From positions 6,827,001 to 6,891,000 of the forward strand of contig NZ_CP104467.1 of NCBI RefSeq assembly GCF_025369935.1: a stretch of DNA of 64,000 nt. The letters run 5' to 3'. A program made the translations under genes and the position numbers. This stretch comes from Paenibacillus andongensis (lineage in GTDB: Bacteria > Bacillota > Bacilli > Paenibacillales > NBRC-103111). The notes beneath the pieces are model-generated. The model did not search any database, had not been told where the DNA came from, and worked only from the letters and a program-made list of their open reading frames with translations. The number at the start of each line of letters is the position of its first letter. Position 1 is the first letter of the stretch. Positions 36,342 through 45,900 of this stretch are shown here, piece by piece.

Positions 36342-36980
36342 ATGAAAATGACAAAAATAGCGGGCTTATGCATCCTTATCCCCGTTTTACTAAGCGGTTG
36401 TGGGAATGCGTCTTCCTCACAACCTGCTGCAGCAAGCTCAGCGCAACCGCAGCAACAACAATCAAACGGACAATCACAGGCAGACGGCAAGCAAAATGCT
36501 CAAGACCGACCTGTCATGAGTGCGGCGCAAAGACAAATGTTCAGTACGTTTCAGACCCTGCTCATGCTAGACAAAGCTGATGGACTTACCATTACGAAGG
36601 AACAAGCTCAAGCCATGCTGCCCGTTGCTCAAGAAATCGTCACAAAAGCTGAACTTAGTGATGAAAACAAGACCAAGCTGTTCGAAAAGCTAACAGATGC
36701 CCAGAAGAAATTTATAGAAGATTCAGCTGCGCGTATGGGTAATAGAGGAAACGGCGGTGCAAATGGTCCCGGGAATAACGGAAACACCGGTAATGGCAAA
36801 GGTAATCGAAATGGTCAATCTGGAAATACAGAAAATAAACCAGATGCTTCTGCACAACCAAACGCTGACGCACCCGATCAAACCGGCGGCAAGAAAGGCA
36901 ATGGAAATCGTCCTGCTGGCGGCCAAATGAGAGATCCTGGTAAGCAGCTGATCGAACTGCTGCAAAACAAGGTGAAATAA
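36342..36980 (+). CDS. Small lipoprotein with Gly/Asn-rich repeats
   Basis: 212 residues. The signal peptide MKMTKIAGLCILIPVLLSGC ends in a lipobox, so it should be attached to the outer face of the membrane. A Gln/Ser-rich linker, a helical core (about residues 60-140; MFSTFQTLLMLDKADGLTITKEQ) and a Gly/Asn-rich low-complexity tail follow. No known catalytic domain. SD AAAGGAG lies about 15 bases upstream of the chosen ATG; the preceding TTG is also possible. Confidence 0.8.
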   Translation: MKMTKIAGLCILIPVLLSGCGNASSSQPAAASSAQPQQQQSNGQSQADGKQNAQDRPVMSAAQRQMFSTFQTLLMLDKADGLTITKEQAQAMLPVAQEIVTKAELSDENKTKLFEKLTDAQKKFIEDSAARMGNRGNGGANGPGNNGNTGNGKGNRNGQSGNTENKPDASAQPNADAPDQTGGKKGNGNRPAGGQMRDPGKQLIELLQNKVK

Positions 36981-37010
36981 GTCGAATATTTCCGAGGAAA
37001 TGACAATCCG

Positions 37011-37051
37011 AGAAAGACCTCCAACCACTATGTGGGTTTGGAGGTCTTTCT
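37011..37051. terminator. Bidirectional terminator
   Basis: 14-bp stem AGAAAGACCTCCAA/TTGGAGGTCTTTCT placed between the convergent lipoprotein gene and the island that ends at 37061. It can serve both strands. Confidence 0.75.
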
Positions 37052-37060
37052 GGTTCACTC

Positions 37061-37582
37061 TTATGATCTTAAGGTCTGAATGACCTGCTCTGCTTTTGCT
37101 TCACCGCTGGCAACCTGCTCGATGTGCTCTCCGAACATATCACACATATACACGAATAGGGTAAGGATTTCTAACACTTCATCACTATCGAACGTACGCG
37201 AAGCCGATTGGCTATACACATAGCGATAATGGATCTCGCCCTCCTCATTCACACCAAAGTGACCTATGGGTAAGCGAGTATTAACTTCCAATAAAAGTGC
37301 GGCTACCTCTTCGCGAGCACCTGCTTGAAGATGAAACGGCAGCGTACTGTAGATTTGCAGCAGTTGAATAGCGACTATTTCCTCATCATTCAACGGTAAA
37401 AAACTAAAGTGAAGGAATCGATCTCGTCCCTTACTATCCTCTTGAAACCCTGCCATTAGCACATGCAGCGGAATAGCTTCGGATTTCTCTAATAAATTCG
37501 TGGCAAGCTCTGCTTCATCCAAAATCTCTTTCAAATGCCCTAATTGTGCCAAATGACGCGCATGCGCAAGTTCTGTTAACAT
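37061..37582 (-). CDS. YbjN-like small acidic protein, possible cargo chaperone
   Basis: 173 residues, acidic, no signal peptide. The segment LPIGHFGVNEEGEIHYRYVYS and the alternating beta-helix pattern resemble the YbjN fold, which is related in structure to type III secretion chaperones. The gene starts 14 bp after the 639-residue protein and ends the long minus-strand operon. Its position directly after a candidate cargo protein suggests a chaperone or loading factor; this is inference. The family assignment is moderate and no experimental function is known to me. Confidence 0.6.
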   Translation of the reverse strand: MLTELAHARHLAQLGHLKEILDEAELATNLLEKSEAIPLHVLMAGFQEDSKGRDRFLHFSFLPLNDEEIVAIQLLQIYSTLPFHLQAGAREEVAALLLEVNTRLPIGHFGVNEEGEIHYRYVYSQSASRTFDSDEVLEILTLFVYMCDMFGEHIEQVASGEAKAEQVIQTLRS

Positions 37583-37596
37583 ATCTCTTCAATCTC

Positions 37597-39516
37597 CTAT
37601 TCTCTCTTGCCCATCGCTTCAATAATGGCTTTTTTCAGATTCTCTGCATCGCCATCGAACTTATACAAAGCTTGAAGACTTACACCAGCTGCTTCTACGA
37701 AGCTCTCAACTTGTTTGTAGCGTGCGACGCACGCTGCATCCTGTTCATTGTAAAGTGGGAGCTTCTCGAACATATCAAAAATAAGTTCTGTGTCATGGGC
37801 TCGTTTTTCTTTCTTTTTCTCTGTTGATTTATCAGCGTTAAATATCGCTTTAGTAATACCCCAAGCGCCTGCTTTCGATGCGCGGTCACGTCCAGCTTGC
37901 TTCAAGGATCTGGCAATTGGCATCGCTGCGCCAATACCTGTGGCAACGATTTTCAGCGGCGTTCCTACCTGAGCTCCTACCCCTGTAAGCGTAGCGATGT
38001 CGGCAGCAATCTTCGTGAGCTCAAGTCCGATTTGAATAGCTCCACGGTCTGTTCGCTTCACGTTAATTTTTTTCATTTCTTTCGCTAATTCATATTTGGC
38101 AATTTCGTCCAGTTGTTCAGCTGCTGATGCATCTCCACTCGCTTTAAGCACTTCGAGATCCTGCTTTTTCTTTGCTAGCTTCGCTTTGTCGACACCAGCA
38201 TTTCGCGTGTACCAGCGCTTTTCTTTGAGTACGTCGGCATTCCCTGCTTTGCCTTTGAAGTCACGTTTCAATGTTGTCATGGCGCTACGATTTAAGCCGG
38301 CTTTGATCACATCTACGGTTTTGATCGCAATTTTCACACCACTAACAGCAATACTTACGCCCGGAATAACAGCCGTCAAGCTAGCTGTACTTGACTCCAT
38401 GATATCCATGATGCCTTTGGCCACTTTGATGCCAGATTGCGCAGCCTGAATCGCATTGCTAATGATCTCGATAACGCCTCTTGCTTTTTCTGCATGATTC
38501 AGACCGCCATTGTCCGAATGCTTTTTATACATATCGTAAATCGCTTTAACGGCCATAATCGTATTCTTAACTGCGGAGATTGCTTCCGCTACCGTCCCTG
38601 TGTAGTCACTGACGGACGAGGAGCCTCCGACACCATCCTTATGGCCAGTTGATTTAGCTGCCTTATCAACAATACCAGCTGAGCCGCTGACCATTTTACC
38701 GCTTGCCTCGATCATAGTCGAGCCTGTACCTGCATACTGAAAACGTTTATCATGTCCCTTGCGCTCGCGAGAAGCAGCAAGCGTTTCTCTAATCGCACTC
38801 ATGATTTGGAACGGCCCGCCAACGAGATCTGCTGTGGAGGCGACTGCCCCCATAGTAGCTGACTGCTGCGCTGTGCCAGCATCCTTCGTTTTATCGTAGG
38901 ACTCTTTCAAATCATCCGAACGTTTGCCGAAACTATCACTAAAAGTAGAGGTGACACCTGATGTCATATCCGCATTGTCTTTGGTATCGTCACCCGTAGG
39001 ATGCAATGTAGAGGCAGAAGGTACCACTGGCGTTACCACAGTGGGTGCTGGCGTTTGTACTGTACCAGGTTGTGGCGTTGTCACAGCTGTTGGCGCATGC
39101 GTTTGTGCCGTAGTCGTTGACTGTGATGTTGTTGCTGTAGTCGGCGCTGGGGTCTGTGCCACGGTGGACGTCTGGGTTGGCGCTACGGTAGATGCCAAAG
39201 GTTGTGACGGTGCTGCTGTGCCTGACCTGCGGCGGTGGAAAGCCACCGTCGGCGCCACGGTAGGCGCTGGCGCTGATGTCTGCGTAGGCGCTGGCACAGT
39301 CAGCACAGGCTGCGTTCCCGAGACTGTACGCTGGATGAGCTGATTCGCGTAAGCTTGCGTAGCACGATTACCCACCGTACGCTGCATCTGCATGAAGATA
39401 TTGGTCCCAGGTGACATTTGTGAAGTAGAAGTACTTGGCTGTGACATTGGCGACTGCTGTGCATGCTGATGCGAAGTGCTCGGCTTTTTGGTAAGGGACT
39501 GTCTTCCTTGAGGCAT
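37597..39516 (-). CDS. Candidate eCIS-linked cargo/effector protein, 639 residues
   Basis: No named catalytic domain. Residues 1-60 hold a low-complexity start and the motif QRTVGNRA (45-52), shared with the eCIS-core protein upstream. Residues 65-175 are a Pro/Thr/Ala/Gln linker. From about 185 to 410 there are long amphipathic or weakly hydrophobic helices rich in Ala, Gly, Ile and Val (for example around 345-405), reminiscent of membrane-active or pore-forming proteins. Residues 410-560 are Lys-rich and helical, with a second hydrophobic stretch near 540. ATG follows AAAGGAG. It lies between the eCIS-core protein and a YbjN-like protein. A role as cargo is inferred from architecture and context. 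Confidence 0.55.
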   Translation of the reverse strand: MPQGRQSLTKKPSTSHQHAQQSPMSQPSTSTSQMSPGTNIFMQMQRTVGNRATQAYANQLIQRTVSGTQPVLTVPAPTQTSAPAPTVAPTVAFHRRRSGTAAPSQPLASTVAPTQTSTVAQTPAPTTATTSQSTTTAQTHAPTAVTTPQPGTVQTPAPTVVTPVVPSASTLHPTGDDTKDNADMTSGVTSTFSDSFGKRSDDLKESYDKTKDAGTAQQSATMGAVASTADLVGGPFQIMSAIRETLAASRERKGHDKRFQYAGTGSTMIEASGKMVSGSAGIVDKAAKSTGHKDGVGGSSSVSDYTGTVAEAISAVKNTIMAVKAIYDMYKKHSDNGGLNHAEKARGVIEIISNAIQAAQSGIKVAKGIMDIMESSTASLTAVIPGVSIAVSGVKIAIKTVDVIKAGLNRSAMTTLKRDFKGKAGNADVLKEKRWYTRNAGVDKAKLAKKKQDLEVLKASGDASAAEQLDEIAKYELAKEMKKINVKRTDRGAIQIGLELTKIAADIATLTGVGAQVGTPLKIVATGIGAAMPIARSLKQAGRDRASKAGAWGITKAIFNADKSTEKKKEKRAHDTELIFDMFEKLPLYNEQDAACVARYKQVESFVEAAGVSLQALYKFDGDAENLKKAIIEAMGKRE

Positions 39517-39563
39517 CCGTACATATCTCCTTTATGGGATAAAATTGCGCTTGTATAGCTACT

Positions 39564-40460
39564 CTACTTGCCGCCTCGTTGTTGAACAACATGCGTTAAT
39601 TCGTGACCAAGCAGTTCTTGCCCCTCGCGTGTATCTGGGTTGTATCTGCCTTCGCGGAAAAACACATCATTCCCCGTAGCAAAAGCTTCTGCACCTAAGG
39701 ATCGGTTAATCTTTGATGATTCTGAATCATTATGTATATTTACGTTGCTAAAATCAGTACCGAACGCCGATTCCATCTTCGCTTGAATGCTGGCATCCAT
39801 TCTGCTCCCGCTTCCTTGCTTTGCTTTAATCTGCGACTCAATCCCTGCACCTGCTTCAAAGCCACCTTCCGACGATGGCTTCATCTGCAGCTCTTCTTCT
39901 TCAGACTCTCCGCCTTCGGAGCGCTGAATCGACTCTGATGATGGCTTCATCTGCAGCTCTTCTTCCTCAGACTCTCCGCCCTCTGAGCGCTGAATCGACT
40001 CTGATGATGGCTTCATCTGCAGCTCTTCTTCCTCAGACTCTCCGCCTTCCGAGCGCTGAATCGACTCTGATGATGGCTTCATCTGCAGCTCTTCTTCTTC
40101 AGACTCTCCGCCCTCTGAGCGCTGAATCGACTCTGATGATGGCTTCATCTGCAGCTCTTCTTCCTCAGACTCTCCGCCTTCCGAGCGCTGAACATCTGGC
40201 TTAGATGCTCCACTACTTTCAGATGCAGCAATATGGTCAGCCGCTTGTTTACCCATTTGATCGGCTTCTTGCTCATAAGCATCACCAGCTGGTCCAACGG
40301 TCATTTTCGTCTGAACGGTCAACATATTGCCCACGGCGCGATTGCCTATTGTTCGTTGAATATTCATCAAATCGGATGAAACAGAAGAAGAATTCGGTTT
40401 ATTGATTTTATTCGTATGCAAAGAAGAATCTGGTTGCCGGTTAATATGGGATTTTTGCAT
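39564..40460 (-). CDS. eCIS-core (DUF4157) domain protein with five 22-residue repeats
   Basis: 298 residues. Residues 35-43 read QRTIGNRAV. Residues about 85-200 are five tandem copies of a 22-residue acidic unit (QRSEGGESEEEELQMKPSSE plus two linker residues). The C-terminal 80 residues are a clear eCIS-core/DUF4157 domain: MDASIQAKMESAFGTDFS, the NVNIHNDS segment, and GHELTHVVQQ with a metalloprotease-like HExxH. Proteins with this domain are enriched in loci of extracellular contractile injection systems. No signal peptide. SD AGGAGG. Followed after 47 bp by the candidate cargo gene. Confidence 0.85.
   Translation of the reverse strand: MQKSHINRQPDSSLHTNKINKPNSSSVSSDLMNIQRTIGNRAVGNMLTVQTKMTVGPAGDAYEQEADQMGKQAADHIAASESSGASKPDVQRSEGGESEEEELQMKPSSESIQRSEGGESEEEELQMKPSSESIQRSEGGESEEEELQMKPSSESIQRSEGGESEEEELQMKPSSESIQRSEGGESEEEELQMKPSSEGGFEAGAGIESQIKAKQGSGSRMDASIQAKMESAFGTDFSNVNIHNDSESSKINRSLGAEAFATGNDVFFREGRYNPDTREGQELLGHELTHVVQQRGGK
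39875..40204. repeat. Five tandem 66-bp coding repeats
   Basis: Near-identical units start at 39875, 39941, 40007, 40073 and 40139 (period exactly 66 bp). Only synonymous third-position changes are seen between copies, such as TTC/TCC alternations, pointing to recent amplification. Confidence 0.95.
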
Positions 40461-40502
40461 GGCATAACCCTCCTATTGAGCTTTTGATGGAGCATTCATT
40501 GA

Positions 40503-40532
40503 ATCATAGTTGTACATCAACAATTCTGTCCT
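40503..40532 (-). promoter_or_regulatory. Possible internal promoter upstream of the eCIS-core gene
   Basis: TATGAT (40503-40508) with AGGACA 18 bp upstream, in the 110-bp gap that is the largest in the minus-strand gene run. It is preceded by a 12-bp CGCTATATAGCG palindrome at the end of the phosphatase gene. Weak evidence. Confidence 0.3.
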
Positions 40533-40570
40533 TGAGTGCAAGAAGTCTGTCTACTTACTATATCACAACG

Positions 40571-42034
40571 CTATATAGCGGAGTTTACAATTTTGATAGG
40601 GCTGCGATCCACAATGAGCACGGCAATATCATCGGATTGCACTGCACCATCTGCGAATAGATCCACATCCATCACCATCTGACCAAGCAATTGCTCAGGC
40701 GCACTCGATTGTTCCTTCACTAATACATCCTTGAGGCGGGAAAAGCCGTATTGTTCTTGAAGTCGGTCCTCAGCCTCTGTAATGCCATCCGTATACACGA
40801 TTATGCGATCTCCTAGACCTAGCATGACCTCATTATTCATATACACCATGTCGTCCATGACGCCAAGTGGAAGACCTTTTTCCCCCTTCAAAAGCTCAAC
40901 TTCACCGCCATCTCTCACGATGTAAGGAGGACAATGACCGCCATCACTATACAGGAGTAGACCTGTCGCGACATTCAAAACCCCGCAGAAAATCGTGGCA
41001 AACATCGTCGAGTCATCCTTATAAAGCTCCTGATTGACTGCCGTCAACAGCTCACCGGGAGTCATCTCTGAGGTCATCTTCCCTTTGAGCAATGTCATCG
41101 TTACGGCCATGAACAAAGCGGCAGGGATTCCCTTGTCGGAAACATCGCCAAGAACGAAGAATAAGCGATCCGCGCCGATGCAGAAGTAGTCGTAGAAGTC
41201 TCCGCCCACCTCACGAGCTGGGCGAATAATGGCCAGTGTCTCCACGGTGACTGCGGCAGCACTTTCGTGACCATCCACTTCAGATGAGCTGCTCGTATCA
41301 CCTTCAACACCGCCACTGCTTATACACAAACTTCCGCGAGGCAGGAATCCCATCTGGATGTCGGTGGCAATACGCAGCTCGCTCTCCATCCGTTCCTTAG
41401 CAGCCGTTGTCGTTTTCAACGCATGGATAGACTTCTCCAGTGCTTCATACAGCATGGCATTTTCCAAGGATACCGCCGTTGGCGATGCGATGGACTCAAG
41501 CAGCTGTAAATCGCGGTCAGAGAAATGAGCGCCATCCCGCTTGTTCAACACCTGCAGCACTCCGATGATTTTCCCCTTGCTGACTAGTGGCACGCAGAGT
41601 AGGCTGCGCGTTGGATAATCAACTCGTTTCGCTACCTTCGACGACCACCGCTTATCCTGTCCAGCATCATCAACCTTGACCGATTCGCCGGTCTGAGCCA
41701 CCCAGCCTGCGATGCCTTCACCTATTTTGAGGCGAATTTCACGAACCTCATCGCCTTTTTCACCCAGCGCGAGGTCAAAGAACAGCTCCCCTTTTTCCTC
41801 ATCGACCAAAATAACCGACGAAGCCTCCGCATTCATAATGCGAGAAGAGGTTTCCATGATTTTCACAAGCAAATCCTGCTTGCGAATCGTTGAATTCACT
41901 TCCAAACTTACATCGAATAGCTGCATAGTTCTCTGAAGCTCCAGCTCTACGGATCTACGCTTTCGCTCGCTCAGCTGCCAAACGATGACGACCACAAGAC
42001 ATACAATAAGAAGCACAGCTACAACCATATTCAT
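40571..42034 (-). CDS. GAF-domain PP2C phosphatase (RsbU/SpoIIE-like)
   Basis: 487 residues. An N-terminal membrane helix (3-21), a GAF domain (about 45-195) and a SpoIIE-type PP2C domain follow. Metal-binding motifs are intact: GGDFYDYF, GDVSDKGIPAALFMA, YSDGGHCPP, YTDGITEAED and SDDIAVLIV. In partner-switching systems such a phosphatase dephosphorylates an STAS protein so that it captures the anti-sigma kinase. Both of those partners are encoded immediately upstream. The GAF domain probably senses a small ligand. SD AGGGGG. Confidence 0.92.
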   Translation of the reverse strand: MNMVVAVLLIVCLVVVIVWQLSERKRRSVELELQRTMQLFDVSLEVNSTIRKQDLLVKIMETSSRIMNAEASSVILVDEEKGELFFDLALGEKGDEVREIRLKIGEGIAGWVAQTGESVKVDDAGQDKRWSSKVAKRVDYPTRSLLCVPLVSKGKIIGVLQVLNKRDGAHFSDRDLQLLESIASPTAVSLENAMLYEALEKSIHALKTTTAAKERMESELRIATDIQMGFLPRGSLCISSGGVEGDTSSSSEVDGHESAAAVTVETLAIIRPAREVGGDFYDYFCIGADRLFFVLGDVSDKGIPAALFMAVTMTLLKGKMTSEMTPGELLTAVNQELYKDDSTMFATIFCGVLNVATGLLLYSDGGHCPPYIVRDGGEVELLKGEKGLPLGVMDDMVYMNNEVMLGLGDRIIVYTDGITEAEDRLQEQYGFSRLKDVLVKEQSSAPEQLLGQMVMDVDLFADGAVQSDDIAVLIVDRSPIKIVNSAI

Positions 42035-42082
42035 CCAGCGTGCCCCCTATTATTCGCCTTACATAGATTCCTGGCCTTCATA

Positions 42083-42418
42083 CTAAGAAATAGCATGGAC
42101 AGCATCCGCTTCCGTCTCATAAATCGAGAAAATACGACTAAATCCCGACATGTCGAAAACATCCTTCACCTGCTCATTCATTCGAGCCAGCGCCAACTTC
42201 CCTTGAATCACCTTAATCATTTTAGCTGCTGCAAGTAAGCTTCTCAGCCCTGCACTGCTGACATAATCAAGTCCTTGAAGATCAAACACAAACTTGCCAT
42301 TCCCTTGCTCGACTAGTTTTGCAAAAGCCGCTTCCAAACTCGCGGATGTATTCGCATCCAATCGGCCGTTTAAGCTCAGCAGCACGATATCGCCTTGCAT
42401 TTGCTCGGTTATCATCAT
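42083..42418 (-). CDS. STAS-domain anti-sigma antagonist (RsbV/SpoIIAA-like)
   Basis: 111 residues, a single STAS domain. The regulated serine lies in DLQGLDYVSSAGLRSLL, as in SpoIIAA and RsbV. Start ATG at 42418 after GGAGGAGGG; it overlaps the kinase stop by four bases (ATGA), an arrangement typical of these pairs. It should be phosphorylated by the HATPase protein and dephosphorylated by the PP2C protein downstream. Confidence 0.93.
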   Translation of the reverse strand: MMITEQMQGDIVLLSLNGRLDANTSASLEAAFAKLVEQGNGKFVFDLQGLDYVSSAGLRSLLAAAKMIKVIQGKLALARMNEQVKDVFDMSGFSRIFSIYETEADAVHAIS

Positions 42419-42852
42419 GATATTCCCTCCTCCTTGATTCGCCATTTTTTCATCATTAGAACATTCTCCTCGTTCAAGCGTTCATACGCGATGTCATCCA
42501 TTACCTGCTTCACAAAGTGGATGCCAAGCCCGCCGATCCCCCGTTCCTCTATGCTAAGATCCGTGCATGGAGCTGACTTCAGCAGCGGATTGAATGCCAC
42601 TCCGCGATCTGTCATTCGAAGCTCCCAGCCCCCAGGGACAAGCCCCAAATCAATGCGGATCGTATGCATACGGTTTTCATCAGGCGGATAGCCATAGAGA
42701 ATGATGTTCGTCACCAGCTCGTCGCAGACTAAATTCACTTGGTACAACGTATGGTCATCCATGCCCATCGTCCCCGACAAGCCTCGCAAGAATACACCTA
42801 GCCGTTCCAGTTCCTTCAGATCATTGCTCAAAATGATGGACTCTGATGACAC
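42415..42852 (-). CDS. Anti-sigma factor kinase (RsbW/SpoIIAB-like HATPase)
   Basis: About 145 residues with an HATPase_c fold: N-box CDELVTNIILYGY, a D-x-G box in MTDRGVAFNP and a glycine loop GIGGLGIHFVKQVMD. It should phosphorylate the STAS protein and bind a target, classically a sigma factor. I favour the GTG at 42852, spaced 10 bases from GGGAG; a GTG at 42861 would sit directly on the SD. No sigma gene is in the window, so the target is unknown. Confidence 0.9.
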   Translation of the reverse strand: MSSESIILSNDLKELERLGVFLRGLSGTMGMDDHTLYQVNLVCDELVTNIILYGYPPDENRMHTIRIDLGLVPGGWELRMTDRGVAFNPLLKSAPCTDLSIEERGIGGLGIHFVKQVMDDIAYERLNEENVLMMKKWRIKEEGIS

Positions 42853-42911
42853 GACATTCACACTCCCGGATACTAAGTACTGAAGCCACTAGCTATAGCG
42901 GAATAACCTAT

Positions 42912-45900
42912 TTAAGCCATTTTCAAAAGCATATTTTCGAGCAGCCGCACTCTGGCACTAGAAGCATGGAGCAGCCCAATTCCGATCTCTGGATACAATC
43001 TCACTAACCGAGACAAGCTTTCCCCTTGCAAAGTGAGCACTCGCACCTCATCGAAAATCGCTTGAGCGGTAATCGAGGAAGGCGATCCGTCTAATGCCGT
43101 CGTTTCGCCGAAGGCTTGCTTCGGTCCCAGTACACCAATGGTTACGGTCTCTCCAATCCCCGTCTCATTGCTCAACTCTACGTTACCCTCAATAATGAGA
43201 TACATGGCTGCATTCTTCTCACCACGGCGCAATAGATAAGTCAGATCCTCGTGTACTTCTTCCGTTGCAATCCCTGCAATTAAACCTAATTCATCCACAG
43301 ATAGGTCCGCGAATAGGGAAACCTGCTTCAAGAAAATAACTTTATCCAGCATCGTTAAAAACTTGCGATCTTCCTTCATATCGGCACGCTCCAGTGAACT
43401 TAGTGCATAAACAGCAATATCTCGAAGCCAATCATCCGACCAAATCTTAGCTTCTTGCAAAATGAGCAGCGGCTCCGTCATCGCTACACTGCTTCTTCCA
43501 TTCTCTTTCTTTAATAATTCCAACAGAGCCAAGGCCAATCTGCGATCGCCGAGCCCCTCAGCAAGAACTTCCAAGGCATTATCACGAACCTCGTCACTCT
43601 CGTCCTGAGTCGCTTCACGGAGTGTCGTAACTACACGCTCATCTACGAACTTGGCCATTACTGCCCACGCTCCGCCTACAAGCGCATTGTGCAGCTCCCC
43701 GCAGCGCTGGTTGGCAAGCTCGGCAAGCCCCTGCATCCCAAGCTCTTGCAGAGCAGCCGGCAGTGCGCGTTCCTGCGTGGAAGCAAGCATTCGACTTACA
43801 CAGCGATCAACTAACTCTGATCGCAATTTACTTTCATCCAGCAGCTCAGCTAGCGCTGTAACTGCCGAATTCCAAATAAACGGATTCGCATGATTCACAC
43901 CGTTCAGCAAGGCTGGCAGCGCCTTAGCCCCCATATCTACGAAAGCCTCGAGAATGGCCTTGCGCAGCTCCTGATCTGCCAGTGGCACCATCGACAAGAG
44001 ATGCGGAATTGCATCCACATGCTCAAGTTTGCCAATACAGCGCGCAGCCGCAACTTTAACGGCAGGACGATGATCGTCGAGCAGCGACAACACCCATGCG
44101 GAATAGGAATCCAGCTTCAGATCCGCTACGGTGTGACAGCCATATACGGCCCATTCACCACCGTTATCGAGCATTTTAATAATCGCCTCGTCACAGGCTT
44201 GATAGCTTTCTTCACTTTCCAGCGCATAAAGCGCCTTAACGCCTTCGTGCACGACCTTCGGATGGTTGTCTAGCAGCTTAACACGAATGAAGAAATGCGA
44301 TTGGCTTTTGAGGTGTGTTGCCTTTGAAATCAACTTCACACTCTCCGCACGTACCTCAGGATCTTCATCTTCCAGGAACGAAGCGACCTGCACGAGATCC
44401 TGAATCGTTGCCCCTTGCAAATTCATAGCCCGCAGCACAGCAATGCGGATTCGCGAGCTTTCCTCACCGATCATTCCGATCAACTGCGGCAGGAAAGCGG
44501 AGTCCTTCGCTTTACCAATCACTTCGAGAGCCAGCTCTCGCACATAATCATTTGGATGCTTCAGATAGCCGAGCATGGAGGATAAAGCTTTGGAGCTGCG
44601 AATGCCCCCGATAAAGGAGCCTGCAATATCCGATAGATCCGCATGCAAGGACTGCACACTTTTGACCAGTTCACGAATGTACAGATTCCTTCCGTACCAA
44701 GCCACCACGACGAGAATAGCCGCTACAACGACACCTACCCAAGCAAGGGGGGACAGCTGAATGAGACCAAACGAATGCAGCAAGGATAGCAGCGAACCGA
44801 TTAAGATCCCGCCCGAAGCAGCCACACCCTGAGCAAAATAACGATAGCCGTCGCGCTTTCCGATAGGCATCATTTTGAAGAAGAGCTGATAGCACGGCTC
44901 CGCAATGTAATACAGGAGGATATAAAAAATGGCATAAGAGCCAGATACGATTACGAGTCCCAGCGATTGATTGACAAACAAAGCCGTAAGTCCAAAGCCG
45001 CCAAGGAAAATAACCGTAATCGCCAGCAGCATATTACTCGCGCCCAGCCAGTTCATTAAGCGGGTAGACACCGTTTGTAGAAGCAAGCAGATCGTGAATT
45101 GAATAGCGGTAATTAATCCATAAAATGAGGTTAGATCGCCTTCTATCGGGAACCTGCTTTCAGCAGCCGTGAAGTACTGATACTCGATCATAAAATAGAC
45201 CGCGGGCATAAGTGTCATCAAAGCAATGGCGCATAGCAGGAACGGGCTGCGCAGCATTTGCTTCACATAATAGCCAGCAGGCTGCTGCTCCTCTTCCGCC
45301 GTGCCAGAAGTGCCCTGGGTCTTCAACCGGTTGTCTTCTTTCAAAGTCAAAGGCACCAAATACCTTGCCAACGCTTTGCGGAAAAAGATGAAGCCGAACA
45401 CCATCAACACGGGAGCGAGCGCGTACACCGCTTCGGTACCAAGCAGCTTACCGATTTGGTGGGCGATCAAGCCTGCCGTAATACCGCCGGTCGTCGTCGA
45501 AGCGATGAACACCGGCATTAACCTTTTGGCCTGCTGGGTGGGACACAGATCAAAGGCCGTACTCCAAAGCAGCAGCGTCAGCTGTCTCACGACAAAGTTG
45601 GAAGACAAGAACAGAATCGGGTAGTAATACCTGAAATCAATGCCGCCCAGCTTAAATCCAAGCAGCACCGCACCATTGAGGAGAAGCAATCCCATCATAA
45701 TTAGGTAGAGCGTAGTCATCATTTTGGCCTTAGGCAGCCGATTCGCCAGCTTTGCTAAGAGCCAGCCCTCTAGAGGCATGATTGCCGCTTCTACGATATA
45801 GATATAAGGCAGATACTGCACACCGAATCTTTGGTTAAAAAGCGCCATGAACGCGGTATAGTTCAAGGATTCAGCAATCCCGCTAAAATAAAAGATCGGC

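Noticed and set aside
39875..40204. Regular 66-bp repeats as a CRISPR array
   Set aside because: Units are head-to-tail with no variable spacers, keep one reading frame, and lie in a well-supported gene.
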